Source: Microbaculum marinisediminis (GTDB taxonomy: Bacteria > Pseudomonadota > Alphaproteobacteria > Rhizobiales > Tepidamorphaceae). Taken from it: 64,000 nt of DNA. The position numbers and the translations under genes are program-made. The notes beneath the pieces were generated by a model that was not told the DNA's origin, did no database searches, and saw only the letters and a list, made by a program, of their open reading frames with translations. The stretch's first letter is position 1; the number at the start of each line of letters is the position of its first letter. Where the stretch lies: contig NZ_JALIDZ010000005.1 in assembly GCF_025397915.1 (NCBI RefSeq), positions 372,001 to 436,000 of the forward strand. The letters are read 5' to 3'. Below, one piece after another: positions 31,343 through 42,919 of the stretch.

Positions 31343-31717
31343 CTAGCTGTCCTGTTCGGTCTTCTGCGCCAGCATGTCGAGGCTGAATTCGATCCGCTCG
31401 ATCAGACGGCCCATCTCATCGTGGTGGCTGCGCAGCCGTTTGAGTTCGCCCTTCAGGAGCGCGATCTCGTGGCGGCCGCCCGGCGGGACGGTGCCTTCAC
31501 CGCCGATCAGCCAGGTCGGCGTGACGTCGAGGACCCCGGCCAGCATGAACAGGCGGTTGGCCCGCGGGGCGCTGCGGCCGTTCTCCCAGGAGGCGAGGGT
31601 GCGGGTGGTGACTCCGAGACGACGCGCGACCTGAGCCGTCGAAAGGCCGGCGGCTTCGCGCGCGCTCTTCACCCGGTCCGCGGTGGTCGATGGTTTGGAC
31701 GCCTTCCTGCGGGCCAT
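31343..31717 (-). CDS. XRE family transcriptional regulator
   Basis: 124 aa. HTH: STAQVARRLGVTTRTLASWE (about residues 26-45), then RANRLFMLAGVLDVTPTWLI, and a C-terminal coiled stretch (HEIALLKGELKRLRSHHDEM). GAGGAG six bases before ATG 31717 decides the start over the GTG at 31720. It lies between the pca genes and the TRAP operon on the same strand and may control one or both. Confidence 0.87.
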   Translation of the reverse strand: MARRKASKPSTTADRVKSAREAAGLSTAQVARRLGVTTRTLASWENGRSAPRANRLFMLAGVLDVTPTWLIGGEGTVPPGGRHEIALLKGELKRLRSHHDEMGRLIERIEFSLDMLAQKTEQDS

Positions 31718-31807
31718 CACAAACTCCTCGTCTTGTGTCGCGGCCGGATGACCGCCACTTCGCCAATAGCATTCACGGGATGCGGGCTTGCGACCGTTTG
31801 CGGCGTT

Positions 31808-32197
31808 TCATGAGCCGGATGCGTCCATTTCGGCAAAGACTTCCTTGGCGGCCTTGAAGGCGGCGTTGGCCGCCGGCACGCCGCAATAGATCGCCGATTG
31901 CAGGAGCGCCTCGATCACCTCCTCGCGCGGCACGCCGCAGTTCACGGAGGCGCGCAGGTGCATCTTGAGCTCCTCGTGATGGCCAAGAGCGAGCAGCATG
32001 ACGATGGTCAGCAGGCTGCGGGTGCGCCGGTCGAGGCCGGGGCGTTCCCAGATCTCGCCCCAGGCATAGCGGGTGATCAGGTCCTGGAAATCCCGGTCGA
32101 TGTCGCTGGTGCGGGCGATGGCACGGTCGACGTGGGCGTCGCCGAGCACGGCGCGGCGGTTCGTCATGCCGTTCGCGTGGCGGGTCTTGTCATCCAT
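31808..32197 (-). CDS. pcaC: 4-carboxymuconolactone decarboxylase
   Basis: 129 aa, CMD/AhpD-like helical fold: RRAVLGDAHVDRAIAR, FQDLITRYAWGEIWERPGLD, RTRSLLTIVMLLALGHHEEL and VPREEVIEALLQSAIYCGVP. It converts 4-carboxymuconolactone to 3-oxoadipate enol-lactone in protocatechuate breakdown. ATG 32197 is chosen by family start, five bases after the pcaD stop. Operon order is pcaB-pcaD-pcaC. Confidence 0.93.
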   Translation of the reverse strand: MDDKTRHANGMTNRRAVLGDAHVDRAIARTSDIDRDFQDLITRYAWGEIWERPGLDRRTRSLLTIVMLLALGHHEELKMHLRASVNCGVPREEVIEALLQSAIYCGVPAANAAFKAAKEVFAEMDASGS

Positions 32198-32202
32198 CGT
32201 TG

Positions 32203-32982
32203 TCAGGCTTTCAGAAAGGTCGAGACGGTTTCGTTGAATTCGGCTTCCTGCTCGATGTTGGACAGGTGGGCGGCGTCCAGCACGACGAGGCGCGATCCCT
32301 TGATCGCGGCGTGGATCTCCTCGGCGTTGGCGACCGGCGTCGACGGATCGTGCCGGCCGGCGACGACCAGCGTCGGCAGATCGATCGCCGCGATCGCGTC
32401 GCGCAGGTCGATGTCGCGCAGGGCGGCGCAGCATCCCGCGTAGCCGGCGCCCGGCGTCGCCTTGATCATCGCGCGGATGCGGTCGACGGCGGCCGGCTGC
32501 TCGTCTTGGAACCGCCTGGTGAACCAACGGTCGACGACCGGCTCGACAAGCGGAGCCATGCCGGTGGACAGCACCGTGTCGATGCGCTGCTGCCATGTTT
32601 CGATGTCGCCGATCTTGGCGCCGGTGTTGCAAAGGACCAGCTTCTCGAAGCGCTCGGGCGCGTTCACGCCGAGCCACATCCCGGTGACCCCGCCCATCGA
32701 AAGCCCGCAGAAATACGCCTCGTCGACGCCGGCAGCATCCATCACCGCGAGGGCGTCGCGGCCGAGGTCGTCGAAGCTGTAGTCCCCCGACGGCGCGTCC
32801 GACTGCCCGTGGCCGCGGGTGTCATAGCGCAGGATCCGGAAATCGCGGCCGAACATGGCGGTCTGCGCATCCCACATCCGTAGATCGGTGCCCAGCGAGT
32901 TCGAGAACACCAGCCACGGCCCGTCCGGGCTGCCGGAGATTTCGTAGTGGATCGTTGCCCCGTTCGCGGCGGTCTCGGGCAT
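32203..32982 (-). CDS. pcaD: 3-oxoadipate enol-lactonase
   Basis: 259-aa alpha/beta hydrolase. Nucleophile elbow GLSMGGVTG, oxyanion region FSNSLGTDLRMWD, acid in VAGRHDPSTP and His in LDAAHLSNIEQ complete the triad. It hydrolyses 3-oxoadipate enol-lactone to 3-oxoadipate. AAAAGGAGG before ATG 32982 sets the start. It sits between pcaB and pcaC. Confidence 0.94.
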   Translation of the reverse strand: MPETAANGATIHYEISGSPDGPWLVFSNSLGTDLRMWDAQTAMFGRDFRILRYDTRGHGQSDAPSGDYSFDDLGRDALAVMDAAGVDEAYFCGLSMGGVTGMWLGVNAPERFEKLVLCNTGAKIGDIETWQQRIDTVLSTGMAPLVEPVVDRWFTRRFQDEQPAAVDRIRAMIKATPGAGYAGCCAALRDIDLRDAIAAIDLPTLVVAGRHDPSTPVANAEEIHAAIKGSRLVVLDAAHLSNIEQEAEFNETVSTFLKA

Positions 32983-32998
32983 GGCTGGCCTCCTTTTG

Positions 32999-34342
32999 TC
33001 AGTTTCGTATTGTCTTCCAGCGCGAGACGACCGTGTCGACCGTCGCTTCGGCGATGCCGAGATAGGTGGACGGATCGAGCGCGGTTGCGATCCCCTCCAG
33101 ACCCAGACCGTCGACGATCTCGTCGGTCTCCCGGCAGATGTCCGCAAGTGGGCGATTTTCCGCGATGGCGCGCCTGGCGGCGGCCTCGACGACGTGATGG
33201 GCCTCCTGCCGGCCGAGCGTCGGCGCCAGCGCCATCATCAGCGCCTCCGACATCAGAGTGCCGTTGCCGATGTCGAGGTTGGCGCGCATGCGCTGCGGCC
33301 GCACCTCGAGATCGGCGATCGTCTCGGTGACGTGGCCGAGCGCGCCGGCGGCGATTTCGAACAGATCCGGCAGGATGGTCCATTCCGCGTGCCAGCCGCC
33401 GGCGCCGCGCTCGTGCTCCTGGGGCATGGCCGAGAGGAGGGCGGAGGCGAGGCCGCTCGCCCGCATCGCATTGGCGCGCACGGCGGGAGCGGCCACCGGA
33501 TTGCGCTTCTGCGGCATGGTCGAGGAGCCGCCGCGGCCGGATCCGGCCGGCTCGGCGGCCTCGCCGACCTCGGCCTGCATCAGCAGGGCGATGTCGCCGG
33601 CGATCTTGGCGAGGGCTTCGGTGAGGATCGCGAGTTCGGCGCCGATCCGGGCGCCGCGGTCGCGAGCGGTGTGCCAGGCGATGTCGGGAACCGGCAGATC
33701 GAGCCGACGCCCGAGCTCTTGCCGCACCGTGGTGGCCTTGCTCCCGATCGCCGCGAGAGTGCCGACGGCGCCGCCGAACTGCAGGACTAGTCCCTGCTCG
33801 GCAGCGGTTTTCAGGGCCGCGCGGCAGCGCATCACCATGTCGAGCCAGCCGGCGACCTTGAAGCCGAACGTGATCGGCAACGCCGGTTGCAGCAGCGTGC
33901 GGCCCGGCATGACCGTGGAGCGATGGGCCTCGGCCTGGGCGGCCAGCGCATCGCCGAGCGCCAGCGTTTCCCTGTCGATCAGCGCCATGGCCTCGCGGAA
34001 CATCAGCGCATTCGCCGTGTCGATCACGTCCTGGCTGGTGGCGCCCCAGTGGACGCAGCCGCGGCCGGGTTCGGCACAGTGGGCGGTCAGCGCCTTGACG
34101 AAGGGGATGGCCGGATTGCCGGCGCGCCGGGTCGCATCGCCGATTGCCGCCATGTCCGGTTCGAAGCTGGCGCAGGCAGCTGTTATCGCGGCGGCCGCGT
34201 CGGCGGGGATCAGGCCGGCGTCCGCCTCGCTTGCCGCCAGCGCCGCCTCGAAGGCGAGCATGGCACGAACGCGTTCTCGGTCCGAGAGCACGGTCTGCAT
34301 CTCGGCGGAGGCGAAGAGCGGGGACAGCAGATCGGATCGCAC
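32999..34342 (-). CDS. pcaB: 3-carboxy-cis,cis-muconate cycloisomerase
   Basis: 447 aa from GTG 34342, a start inferred from family length because no ATG fits (next ATG is at 34300). It belongs to the fumarase/aspartase superfamily; signature GGSSTMPQKRNPVAAP, plus WGATSQDVIDTANALM. It cyclises 3-carboxy-cis,cis-muconate in the protocatechuate branch. No pcaG/H dioxygenase gene is in the window, so the pathway start is encoded elsewhere. It diverges from the CO-dehydrogenase-like operon. Confidence 0.92.
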   Translation of the reverse strand: MRSDLLSPLFASAEMQTVLSDRERVRAMLAFEAALAASEADAGLIPADAAAAITAACASFEPDMAAIGDATRRAGNPAIPFVKALTAHCAEPGRGCVHWGATSQDVIDTANALMFREAMALIDRETLALGDALAAQAEAHRSTVMPGRTLLQPALPITFGFKVAGWLDMVMRCRAALKTAAEQGLVLQFGGAVGTLAAIGSKATTVRQELGRRLDLPVPDIAWHTARDRGARIGAELAILTEALAKIAGDIALLMQAEVGEAAEPAGSGRGGSSTMPQKRNPVAAPAVRANAMRASGLASALLSAMPQEHERGAGGWHAEWTILPDLFEIAAGALGHVTETIADLEVRPQRMRANLDIGNGTLMSEALMMALAPTLGRQEAHHVVEAAARRAIAENRPLADICRETDEIVDGLGLEGIATALDPSTYLGIAEATVDTVVSRWKTIRN

Positions 34343-34470
34343 GGGCGCCGCCGGACTGATCGGGACAAGGTTGGCGGACTTTAGTCGCAGGCGGGCGCGA
34401 ATGTCACCCGTCGACTTCCTTTCGCGGCGGTTCGCGCTAAACTCCGCGCCAAAGAGGGAGGTTTGCACAC

Positions 34471-34935
34471 ATGGCTATGACGATGACTGGCGAGTACACG
34501 ATTCCTGCCGACCGGCAGACCGTGTGGAACGCGCTCAACGACCAGGACGTGCTGGCCGCCAGTATTCCCGGTTGCGAGAGTTTCGAGAAAAAGAGCGATA
34601 CCGAGTTCAGCGCTGTGGCGACCGTCAAGATCGGCCCGGTGAAGGCGAAATTCAAAGGCGACGTCACGCTGTCGGATATCGACGCGCCGAACAGCTACAG
34701 GATATCCGGCCAGGGGCAGGGCGGGGTCGCCGGCTTCGCCAAAGGCGGCGCCACCGTCTCGCTGAAGGATGGCGAGGACGGCGGCACGGTCCTCACGTAC
34801 GACGTGGAAGCCCATGTCGGCGGCAAGATCGCGCAGGTCGGCCAGCGCCTCATCAACGGTGCGGCGAAGAAGACCGCCGACCAGTTTTTCGAGAATTTCC
34901 GCAACCGGTTAAGCCCGGACCAGAATGCGGCCTGA
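34471..34935 (+). CDS. coxG: CoxG-like SRPBCC protein
   Basis: 154 aa of the CO dehydrogenase subunit G family (START-like fold): MTMTGEYTIPADRQTVWNAL, AASIPGCESFEK, FKGDVTLSDIDAPNSYRISG and a GAVAGFAKG-like glycine run (GGVAGFAKGGATV). CoxG attaches the enzyme to the membrane or binds a quinone in known systems. GAGGGAGG precedes ATG 34471. First gene of the molybdenum hydroxylase operon; 204 bases separate it from the small subunit gene. Confidence 0.92.
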   Translation: MAMTMTGEYTIPADRQTVWNALNDQDVLAASIPGCESFEKKSDTEFSAVATVKIGPVKAKFKGDVTLSDIDAPNSYRISGQGQGGVAGFAKGGATVSLKDGEDGGTVLTYDVEAHVGGKIAQVGQRLINGAAKKTADQFFENFRNRLSPDQNAA

Positions 34936-35139
34936 CGCGCCGCAGCGTCACCCTTGACCATTTGTCGGCTTGACCGGCTTCTGGAATGGGTAAAAAATCG
35001 GCGCAAAACAATATGCGTAGCAGGGAGGCCAACAAAAAATAAGCAAGATTCGCGGGATTTACCCGCATTCTCATTGAATATTTTCCCGGCACACACACGG
35101 AGTTCAGGCCGGTTTCCGACCGCCTGAGGGAGGAACGAA

Positions 35140-35631
<492 letters not shown>

Positions 35632-35664
35632 TATCGATAATTCAAGTCTCTGGGAGGAGACGTC

Positions 35665-38028
35665 ATGAGTGCGACCGGAATCGGTGCCCGTGTGAAACGG
35701 GTCGAGGACCAACGCTTCATCACCGGCAAGGGCCATTATGTCGACGACGTGAACCGGGAAGGGCAGACCTACGCCTATTTCCTGCGCTCGCCGCACGCCC
35801 ATGCCCGGATCAAGGGGATCAACGCGAGCCAGGCGACCGCCATGGCCGGAGTGCGCGCCGTCCTGACCGGCGAGGATCTCGCCGCCGACGGGATCGGCCC
35901 GCTGCCGTGTGGCTGGATGATCCATTCCAAGGACGGATCGCCGATGGTCACGCCGGGCCATCCGTGCCTGGCCCAGGGTAAGGTGCGCTATGTCGGCGAC
36001 CCGGTCTGCGTCGTCATTGCCGACTCCATCGAGCTTGCCCGTGACGCGGCCGAGCAGATCGACGTCGACTACGAGGTGCTGCCGGCCGTCGTCGACGTGG
36101 CCAAGTCGCAGGAGTCAGGCGTCGTCGTCCATGACGAAGCGCCGCGCAACACCGCCTTCGAGTGGGAGCTCGGAGACAAGGGGGCGGTCGAGGCGGCCTT
36201 TGCCAAGGCGCATCACGTCACCAAGATCGATCTCGTCAACAACCGCCTGATCCCGAACGCGATGGAGCCGCGGGCGGCCGTTGCCGAATACGATTCCGGT
36301 GCCGGCCACACAACCGTGTGGACCACCAGCCAGAACCCGCATGTGGCGCGTCTGGTCATGTCGGCGTTCCTCAACGTCTCGCCGGAACACAAGCTGCGCG
36401 TGATCGCGCCGGACGTGGGCGGCGGGTTCGGCTCGAAGATCTACGTCTATCCGGAAGAAACGGTGTGTGCCTGGGCGTCGAAGAAGATCGACAAGCCGGT
36501 CAAGTGGACGGCCGATCGCACCGAGGCGTTCCTGTCGGACGCGCACGGGCGCGACCACGCCACCCGCGCCGAGCTGGCAATGGACGAGCGGGGGCGGTTC
36601 CTGGCGATGCGGGTGAAGACGCTGGCCAATGTCGGCGGCTACATGAACCTGTTCGCCTCCTCGGTGCCGACCTACCTGTACGCCACGCTGCTGTCGGGCC
36701 AGTACGATATTCCGGCGATCTACGCGGAAGTGGACGCGGTCTACACCACGACGACGCCGGTCGATGCTTATCGCGGCGCCGGACGCCCGGAGGCGACTTT
36801 TGTGGTCGAGCGGCTGGTGGAGGTTGCCGCCCGTGAGATCGGCGTGGACCCAGCGACGCTGCGCAAGCGCAACTTCATCCGCAAGTTCCCGCATCAGACG
36901 CCGGTGATCATGGCCTATGACATCGGCGACTATAACGCCTCGCTCAGCAAGGCGATGGAGGTCGCCGACTACAAGGGCTTCGGCAAGCGCAAGCGCGAGG
37001 CGGCACGGCGCGGCAAGCTGCGGGGTATCGGCTTCTCGACCTATATCGAGGCCTGCGGCATCGCGCCTTCGCAAGCGGTCGGATCGCTTGGCGCCGGCGT
37101 CGGCTTGTGGGAATCCGCCGAGGTCCGGGTCAACCCGGTCGGCACGGTCGAGGTCCTGACCGGCTCGCACAGCCACGGCCAGGGTCACGAGACGACCTTC
37201 GCCCAGCTGGTCGCCGACCGTCTCGGCATTCCCTTCGAGAACGTCTCGATCGTCCATGGCGACACCGACAAGGTGCAGTTCGGCATGGGCACCTACGGCT
37301 CGCGCTCCGGCGCGGTCGGCATGTCGGCGATCTCCAAGGCGCTCGACAAGGTCGTGGCCAAGGGCAAGAAGATCGCCGCCCACCTGCTCGAGGCGGCGGA
37401 AGCCGACATCGACTTCAAGGACGGCAACTTCACCGTGAAGGGCACCGACAAGGCGATCGACTGGACGTCGCTGGCGCTCGGCGCCTATGTGGCGCACAGG
37501 TTCCCGCCCTCGGAGATCGAACCGGGCCTGAAGGAGACGTCGTTCTACGACCCGACGAACTTCACGTTCCCGGCCGGTTGCCACGTCTGCGAGGTGGAGA
37601 TCGACCCCGACACCGGGGTCACCGATATCGTCAACTGGGTCGCCGTCGATGATTTCGGCACGGTCATCAATCCGATGATCGTCGAGGGTCAGGTGCATGG
37701 CGGGATCGCACAGGGGGTCGGCCAGGCGCTGCTGGAAGGTACCCGCTACGACAGCGACGGCCAGCTGCTTTCGGGCTCGTTCATGGACTACACCATGCCG
37801 CGCGCCGACAACCTGCCGAGCTTCACCGTGGACACGACCGTCACGGAGTGCCCGTCGAACCCGCTTGGGATGAAGGGGTGCGGCGAGGCCGGGGCCATCG
37901 CGGCGCCGGCGGCCGTCGTCAACGCCGTCACCGACGCGCTCGGCCACGAGGACCTGGCAATGCCCGCAACGCCACAGGCTGTCTGGCGGGCGGCCCGGAA
38001 AACCGCGCAGCGCGCGGCCGCCGAATAA
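35665..38028 (+). CDS. coxL: molybdenum hydroxylase large subunit, form II CoxL-like
   Basis: 787-aa molybdopterin-cytosine-dinucleotide subunit. Key blocks: [22 protein letters not shown] (shown as two parts: [20 protein letters not shown]), GGGFGSK, and at about residues 367-375 AYRGAGRPE, the form II signature. True CO dehydrogenases (form I) carry AYxCSFR with the active-site Cys, which is absent. The GCGEAG loop near the C-terminus has the catalytic Glu. It probably oxidises another small substrate (aldehyde, aromatic or purine-like); activity towards CO is doubtful. Confidence 0.93.
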   Translation: MSATGIGARVKRVEDQRFITGKGHYVDDVNREGQTYAYFLRSPHAHARIKGINASQATAMAGVRAVLTGEDLAADGIGPLPCGWMIHSKDGSPMVTPGHPCLAQGKVRYVGDPVCVVIADSIELARDAAEQIDVDYEVLPAVVDVAKSQESGVVVHDEAPRNTAFEWELGDKGAVEAAFAKAHHVTKIDLVNNRLIPNAMEPRAAVAEYDSGAGHTTVWTTSQNPHVARLVMSAFLNVSPEHKLRVIAPDVGGGFGSKIYVYPEETVCAWASKKIDKPVKWTADRTEAFLSDAHGRDHATRAELAMDERGRFLAMRVKTLANVGGYMNLFASSVPTYLYATLLSGQYDIPAIYAEVDAVYTTTTPVDAYRGAGRPEATFVVERLVEVAAREIGVDPATLRKRNFIRKFPHQTPVIMAYDIGDYNASLSKAMEVADYKGFGKRKREAARRGKLRGIGFSTYIEACGIAPSQAVGSLGAGVGLWESAEVRVNPVGTVEVLTGSHSHGQGHETTFAQLVADRLGIPFENVSIVHGDTDKVQFGMGTYGSRSGAVGMSAISKALDKVVAKGKKIAAHLLEAAEADIDFKDGNFTVKGTDKAIDWTSLALGAYVAHRFPPSEIEPGLKETSFYDPTNFTFPAGCHVCEVEIDPDTGVTDIVNWVAVDDFGTVINPMIVEGQVHGGIAQGVGQALLEGTRYDSDGQLLSGSFMDYTMPRADNLPSFTVDTTVTECPSNPLGMKGCGEAGAIAAPAAVVNAVTDALGHEDLAMPATPQAVWRAARKTAQRAAAE

Positions 38029-38040
38029 GGAGGATCGCAG

Positions 38041-38832
38041 ATGTATCCGTTCAACTATCATCGGCCGGCGACGGTCCGTAAGGCGGCCGGGCTGTTGGCC
38101 AAGATGGAGGACGCCAAGGTCCTCGCCGGTGGCCACACATTGCTGCCGACCATGAAGCAGCGGCTGGCCTCGCCGTCGGATATCGTCGATCTCGGCGGTA
38201 TCGAAGGGCTGGCGGGAATAGAGCAGAAAGGCCGCAAGATCCACATCGGGGCGATGACGCCGCATGCCGACGTCGCCAATTCCGATGTCGTCAGGGAGGC
38301 GATCCCGGCGCTTGCCCAGCTTGCCGGCGGCATCGGCGATCCGCATGTGCGTGCCCGCGGCACCATCGGCGGCTCGATCGCCAACAACGATCCGAACGCC
38401 GACTACCCAGCCGCCTGCCTGGGCCTCGGCGCGACGATCGTCACCAACAAGCGCAAGATCGAGGCCGACGATTTCTTCGTCGACATGTTCGAGACGGCGC
38501 TGGAGCCCGGCGAGATCGTCACCAAGGTGATCTTCCCGATCCCGCGCAAGGCCGGCTACGCGAAGTTCCCGAACCCGGCCTCGCGCTACGCGCTCGTCGG
38601 GGTCTTCGTGTCGAAGCGCGGCAAGGAGGTCCGTGCGGCGGTGACCGGCGCCGGCTCGTGCGTGTTCCGCTCCAAGGACCTGGAAGCCGCCCTGTCGACC
38701 CGGTTCGCGCCGAAGTCACTCGAAGGGGTGAGCGTCCCCTCCGACGGCCTCAACAGCGACATCCACGCCAGCGCGGACTACCGGGCGAACCTGATCGCCG
38801 TGATGGCGCGGCGCGCGGTGGCGGCGGCGTGA
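38041..38832 (+). CDS. coxM: molybdenum hydroxylase FAD-binding subunit (CoxM-like)
   Basis: 263 aa. FAD motifs AGGHTLLPTMKQRLASP (about 30-46) and GTIGGSIANNDPNADYPA (about 108-125), plus C-terminal CO_deh_flav_C domain. It takes electrons from the Fe-S subunit. AAGGAGG precedes ATG 38041, 12 bases after coxL. Confidence 0.95.
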   Translation: MYPFNYHRPATVRKAAGLLAKMEDAKVLAGGHTLLPTMKQRLASPSDIVDLGGIEGLAGIEQKGRKIHIGAMTPHADVANSDVVREAIPALAQLAGGIGDPHVRARGTIGGSIANNDPNADYPAACLGLGATIVTNKRKIEADDFFVDMFETALEPGEIVTKVIFPIPRKAGYAKFPNPASRYALVGVFVSKRGKEVRAAVTGAGSCVFRSKDLEAALSTRFAPKSLEGVSVPSDGLNSDIHASADYRANLIAVMARRAVAAA

Positions 38833-38926
38833 GCCGCCGACAAACGCGACCTATGTGCTAGATTGCGGTCGGCGTCCACACGGACGCCGGCCGTTTCACA
38901 CTTCGCCGAACAGTCGGGAGCCCGCC

Positions 38927-39853
<927 letters not shown>

Positions 39854-39859
39854 ACGAGG

Positions 39860-41110
39860 ATGACGGACCGCCCCGATACGACATCCCTTTCGGCCGACGA
39901 GGCCGAAGCCTTCGAAGGCCGGCTTGCCGACAATATCGTTCATTTCGCCCGGGCACTGCGGACCGCCGGTATGCGCGTCGGGCCGGGCAGCGTGGTCGAC
40001 GCCATCCGGGCGGTGGAGACCGCGGGCATCGGCGAGAAAGCCGATTTCTACTGGGTGCTGCATTCGGTTCTGGTCAAGCGGCACGAGGACCACGACCTGT
40101 TCGACCAGGCGTTCCGGCTCTACTGGCGCAAGCGCGCGCTGCTCGAACGGCTGATGTCGCAGCTCCTGCCGCCGTCGCCGCCGGTGCCGCGCGACGACGC
40201 CGAGGAGGTCCGCTCGCGTGTCGCCGAGGCGCTTTTGAAGAACGAGCAGAAGCCGGAGGCGCCGAAGCCCAAGCTGGAAATCGACGCCAAGATGACGCTG
40301 TCGAGCCAGGAAGTTCTTCAGCGCAAGGATTTCGAGCAGATGTCGGCTGCCGAGATTGCGCAGGCGCGGCAGATGATCGCCCGCATGATTCTGCCGTTCG
40401 ACAAGGTGAAGACGCGGCGGCTGGAGCCGTCGCCGCGCGGCCGGCAGATCGATCTGCGCCGTTCGCTGCGATCCAGCATCCGTGGCGGCTCGCACGGCAT
40501 GATCGACCTGAAGCGCCTGGCGCCGGCGCGCAAGCATCCGCCGCTGGTGGCGATCTGCGACATTTCCGGGTCGATGACCCAGTACAGCCGGATGTTCCTG
40601 CATTTCCTGCACGCGCTGACGGAAGCGCGCGGGCGGGTGTTCAGCTTCGTGTTCGGCACGCGGCTCACCAACATCACCCGACAGCTCAAGGCGCGCGATC
40701 CCGACGAGGCGCTGGAGCGCTGCTCCGACATCGTCGAGGACTGGGCCGGCGGCACGCGCATCGCCACCTGCCTGCACGCGTTCAACCGCGACTGGTCGCG
40801 CCGGGTGCTGGGGCAGGGCGCGGTGGTGCTGCTCGTCACCGACGGGCTGGAGCGTGACGGGCGGGAGGAGCTGGCCTTCGAGATGGACCGGCTGCACCGC
40901 TCCTGCCGGCGGCTGATCTGGCTCAATCCGTTGTTGCGCTACGACGGCTTCGAGGCGAAGGCGGCCGGCATCGTCACCATGCTGCCGCATGTCGACGAGT
41001 TCCGCACGATCCACAATCTCAATGCGATGGCCGACCTCGTGCATGCCCTGGACGCGCGCCGGCCGGGCGGGGCCGATCCCATGCGCTGGCTCAGGGGAGA
41101 GGCGGCGTGA
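39860..41110 (+). CDS. coxE: VWA domain protein CoxE-like
   Basis: 416 aa: an N-terminal helical region (about 1-220) and a C-terminal von Willebrand A domain with metal site CDISGSMTQYS (about 233-243) and VLLVTDGLERDG. Proteins of this CoxE/YehP type act with MoxR ATPases as chaperones for molybdenum hydroxylase maturation. Confidence 0.92.
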   Translation: MTDRPDTTSLSADEAEAFEGRLADNIVHFARALRTAGMRVGPGSVVDAIRAVETAGIGEKADFYWVLHSVLVKRHEDHDLFDQAFRLYWRKRALLERLMSQLLPPSPPVPRDDAEEVRSRVAEALLKNEQKPEAPKPKLEIDAKMTLSSQEVLQRKDFEQMSAAEIAQARQMIARMILPFDKVKTRRLEPSPRGRQIDLRRSLRSSIRGGSHGMIDLKRLAPARKHPPLVAICDISGSMTQYSRMFLHFLHALTEARGRVFSFVFGTRLTNITRQLKARDPDEALERCSDIVEDWAGGTRIATCLHAFNRDWSRRVLGQGAVVLLVTDGLERDGREELAFEMDRLHRSCRRLIWLNPLLRYDGFEAKAAGIVTMLPHVDEFRTIHNLNAMADLVHALDARRPGGADPMRWLRGEAA

Positions 41111-41258
41111 CGTGCCTTCGTCGGTGCGGTGCCCTTGAGTGCCGAAGGGTAGGACGGCCGGATGGAACCGGGATCGACCTGTCAGCCCGACGGGCAGGGC
41201 CCTATTTCATGGTCGTGCCGCAACGGCATTTCCGCGCGTGTCCCGTCAGGAGGTCCCC

Positions 41259-41594
41259 ATGAGCGAACTTTCCATCAATCCGCTCGACGATCCGCTCGCC
41301 ATCGCCGAGGCTTGGCGCAAGGCCGGCCGCAACGTCGCTCTTGCCACCGTGGTCGAAACCTGGGGCTCTGCGCCGCGTCCCGTCGGCAGCCATCTCGTGA
41401 TCGACGCCGACGGGAATTTCGAAGGCTCGGTGTCGGGCGGCTGCGTCGAAGGCGCGGTGATCGCCGAAGCCGTCGACGTGATCGGGAGCGGTGAGCCCAG
41501 AACCCTCGAATTCGGTGTCGCCGACGAGACCGCCTGGCGGGTCGGCCTGTCCTGCGGCGGGCGGATCAAGGTCTTCGTCGAGAAGGTCGACTGA
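41259..41594 (+). CDS. XdhC/CoxI N-terminal domain protein
   Basis: 111-aa stand-alone copy of the XdhC N-terminal domain: NVALATVVETWGSAPRPVGS, GNFEGSVSGGCVEGAVI and GLSCGGRIKVFVE. XdhC binds molybdenum cofactor and passes it to the apo-hydroxylase. CAGGAGG precedes ATG 41259. The C-terminal Rossmann half is encoded separately at 42234, with a LysE exporter gene between. Confidence 0.9.
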   Translation: MSELSINPLDDPLAIAEAWRKAGRNVALATVVETWGSAPRPVGSHLVIDADGNFEGSVSGGCVEGAVIAEAVDVIGSGEPRTLEFGVADETAWRVGLSCGGRIKVFVEKVD

Positions 41595-41596
41595 TC

Positions 41597-42226
41597 ATGC
41601 CTTCGACCGAGTTGCTGATCGCCTTTGCGCTGGCGACAGCCATCTTCGCCTACATGCCCGGTCCGGCGATGCTCTATACCGCCGCGCAGACGCTGGCCCG
41701 GGGTAAGCGGGGCGGCCTCATGGCCGCGCTCGGCATTCACGTCGGTTGCTATGTCCACGTTCTGGCAGCGGTTTTCGGACTGGCGGCGTTGATGAAGCTC
41801 GTGCCCGAGCTCTATGTCGGGCTGAAGCTTGCCGGCGCGCTGTACCTCGCCTGGCTCGGCGTCGCGATGATCCGTGGCGCAAAGGGCGAGAACCCCGCGG
41901 TCACGATCACCGCGCGCTCACCGCGCAGGGCCTTCGTCGACAGCATGTTGGTCGAGATCCTCAATCCGAAGACCGCGGTGTTCTTCGTGGCCTTCCTGCC
42001 GCAGTTCGTCGATCCGGCCGCGGGCCTGCCCGTCTGGGCGCAGCTTCTGGTCCTCGGAACGATCGTCAACTTCGCCTTTTCCTCCGCCGATATGGTCGTC
42101 ATCGCGCTTTCGTCGGTGGCAATGGCCCGCCTGAAAGCAAGCCGGCGCGCGCAGAGCGTCGGCCGGGCGATCGGCGGAACGATCCTGATCGGGCTCGGGG
42201 CCCGGCTCGCGATGGAACGGAGTTGA
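41597..42226 (+). CDS. LysE/RhtB family translocator
   Basis: 209 aa with six membrane helices and the RhtB pattern: YMPGPAMLYTAAQTLARGKR near the N-terminus, LKLAGALYLAWLGVAMIR, and EILNPKTAVFFVAFLPQFVD. These export amino acids or similar compounds. It starts two bases after the first XdhC gene, so it is firmly inside the operon; its link to the hydroxylase substrate or product is unknown. Confidence 0.9.
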   Translation: MPSTELLIAFALATAIFAYMPGPAMLYTAAQTLARGKRGGLMAALGIHVGCYVHVLAAVFGLAALMKLVPELYVGLKLAGALYLAWLGVAMIRGAKGENPAVTITARSPRRAFVDSMLVEILNPKTAVFFVAFLPQFVDPAAGLPVWAQLLVLGTIVNFAFSSADMVVIALSSVAMARLKASRRAQSVGRAIGGTILIGLGARLAMERS

Positions 42227-42233
42227 GGGGCAT

Positions 42234-42917
42234 ATGAAACTGGACCTTCTCGCCCAGCTGAACGCCGACCGCGCCGCGCGCAGGGCGGTGATCTTGATCA
42301 CCGACACGGAGACGGGCGAACAGCGGCTCATCCGCGAGGACGATATCGCCGGATCCGACCGCGCCGATCTCTATCGCGGCCTGATCCGCTCCGGCCGCTC
42401 GCGGCCGCTGAAGCAGGAGGAAGGCGGCGGATTCGCGAACGTGCTGGTGCCGCCGGCCAAGCTCGTGCTGATCGGCGCCGTCCATATCAGCCAGGTGCTG
42501 GCGCCGATGGCCGGCATGCTGGGCTACGACGTCACCATCGTCGATCCGCGCACGGCGTTCGCCACCATGGAGCGATTTCCGCAGGTCGATCTGGTGGCGG
42601 AATGGCCGGACGCGGCGTTGCCGGACGTGGGCGTCGACCGCTGGACGGCCTTCTGCGCGCTGACCCATGATCCGAAGATCGACGATCCCGGCCTCCTGCA
42701 CGCGCTGGAGAAGGGCTGTTTCTATATCGGTGCGCTCGGCAGCAAGAAGACCCACGCCCGCCGGGTCGAGCGGCTGACCGGGGCGGGGATCGCGGACGCC
42801 GACATCGCGCGCATTCACGCGCCGATCGGGCTGGCCATCGGTGCCCAGAGCCCGGCGGAGATCGCCGTGTCGATCATGGCGCAGATCACCGCCGCGCTCC
42901 GGCTCGGGGAGGGGTAG
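42234..42917 (+). CDS. XdhC/CoxI Rossmann domain protein
   Basis: 227 aa: an N-terminal segment then a Rossmann domain, KLVLIGAVHISQVLAPMA (NAD-type glycine motif changed to GAVHIS), VDPRTAFATMERFP and CFYIGALGSKKTHARRVERL, which mark the XdhC C-terminal domain. It completes the split XdhC system. The next gene starts two bases later. Confidence 0.9.
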   Translation: MKLDLLAQLNADRAARRAVILITDTETGEQRLIREDDIAGSDRADLYRGLIRSGRSRPLKQEEGGGFANVLVPPAKLVLIGAVHISQVLAPMAGMLGYDVTIVDPRTAFATMERFPQVDLVAEWPDAALPDVGVDRWTAFCALTHDPKIDDPGLLHALEKGCFYIGALGSKKTHARRVERLTGAGIADADIARIHAPIGLAIGAQSPAEIAVSIMAQITAALRLGEG

Positions 42918-42919
42918 AC

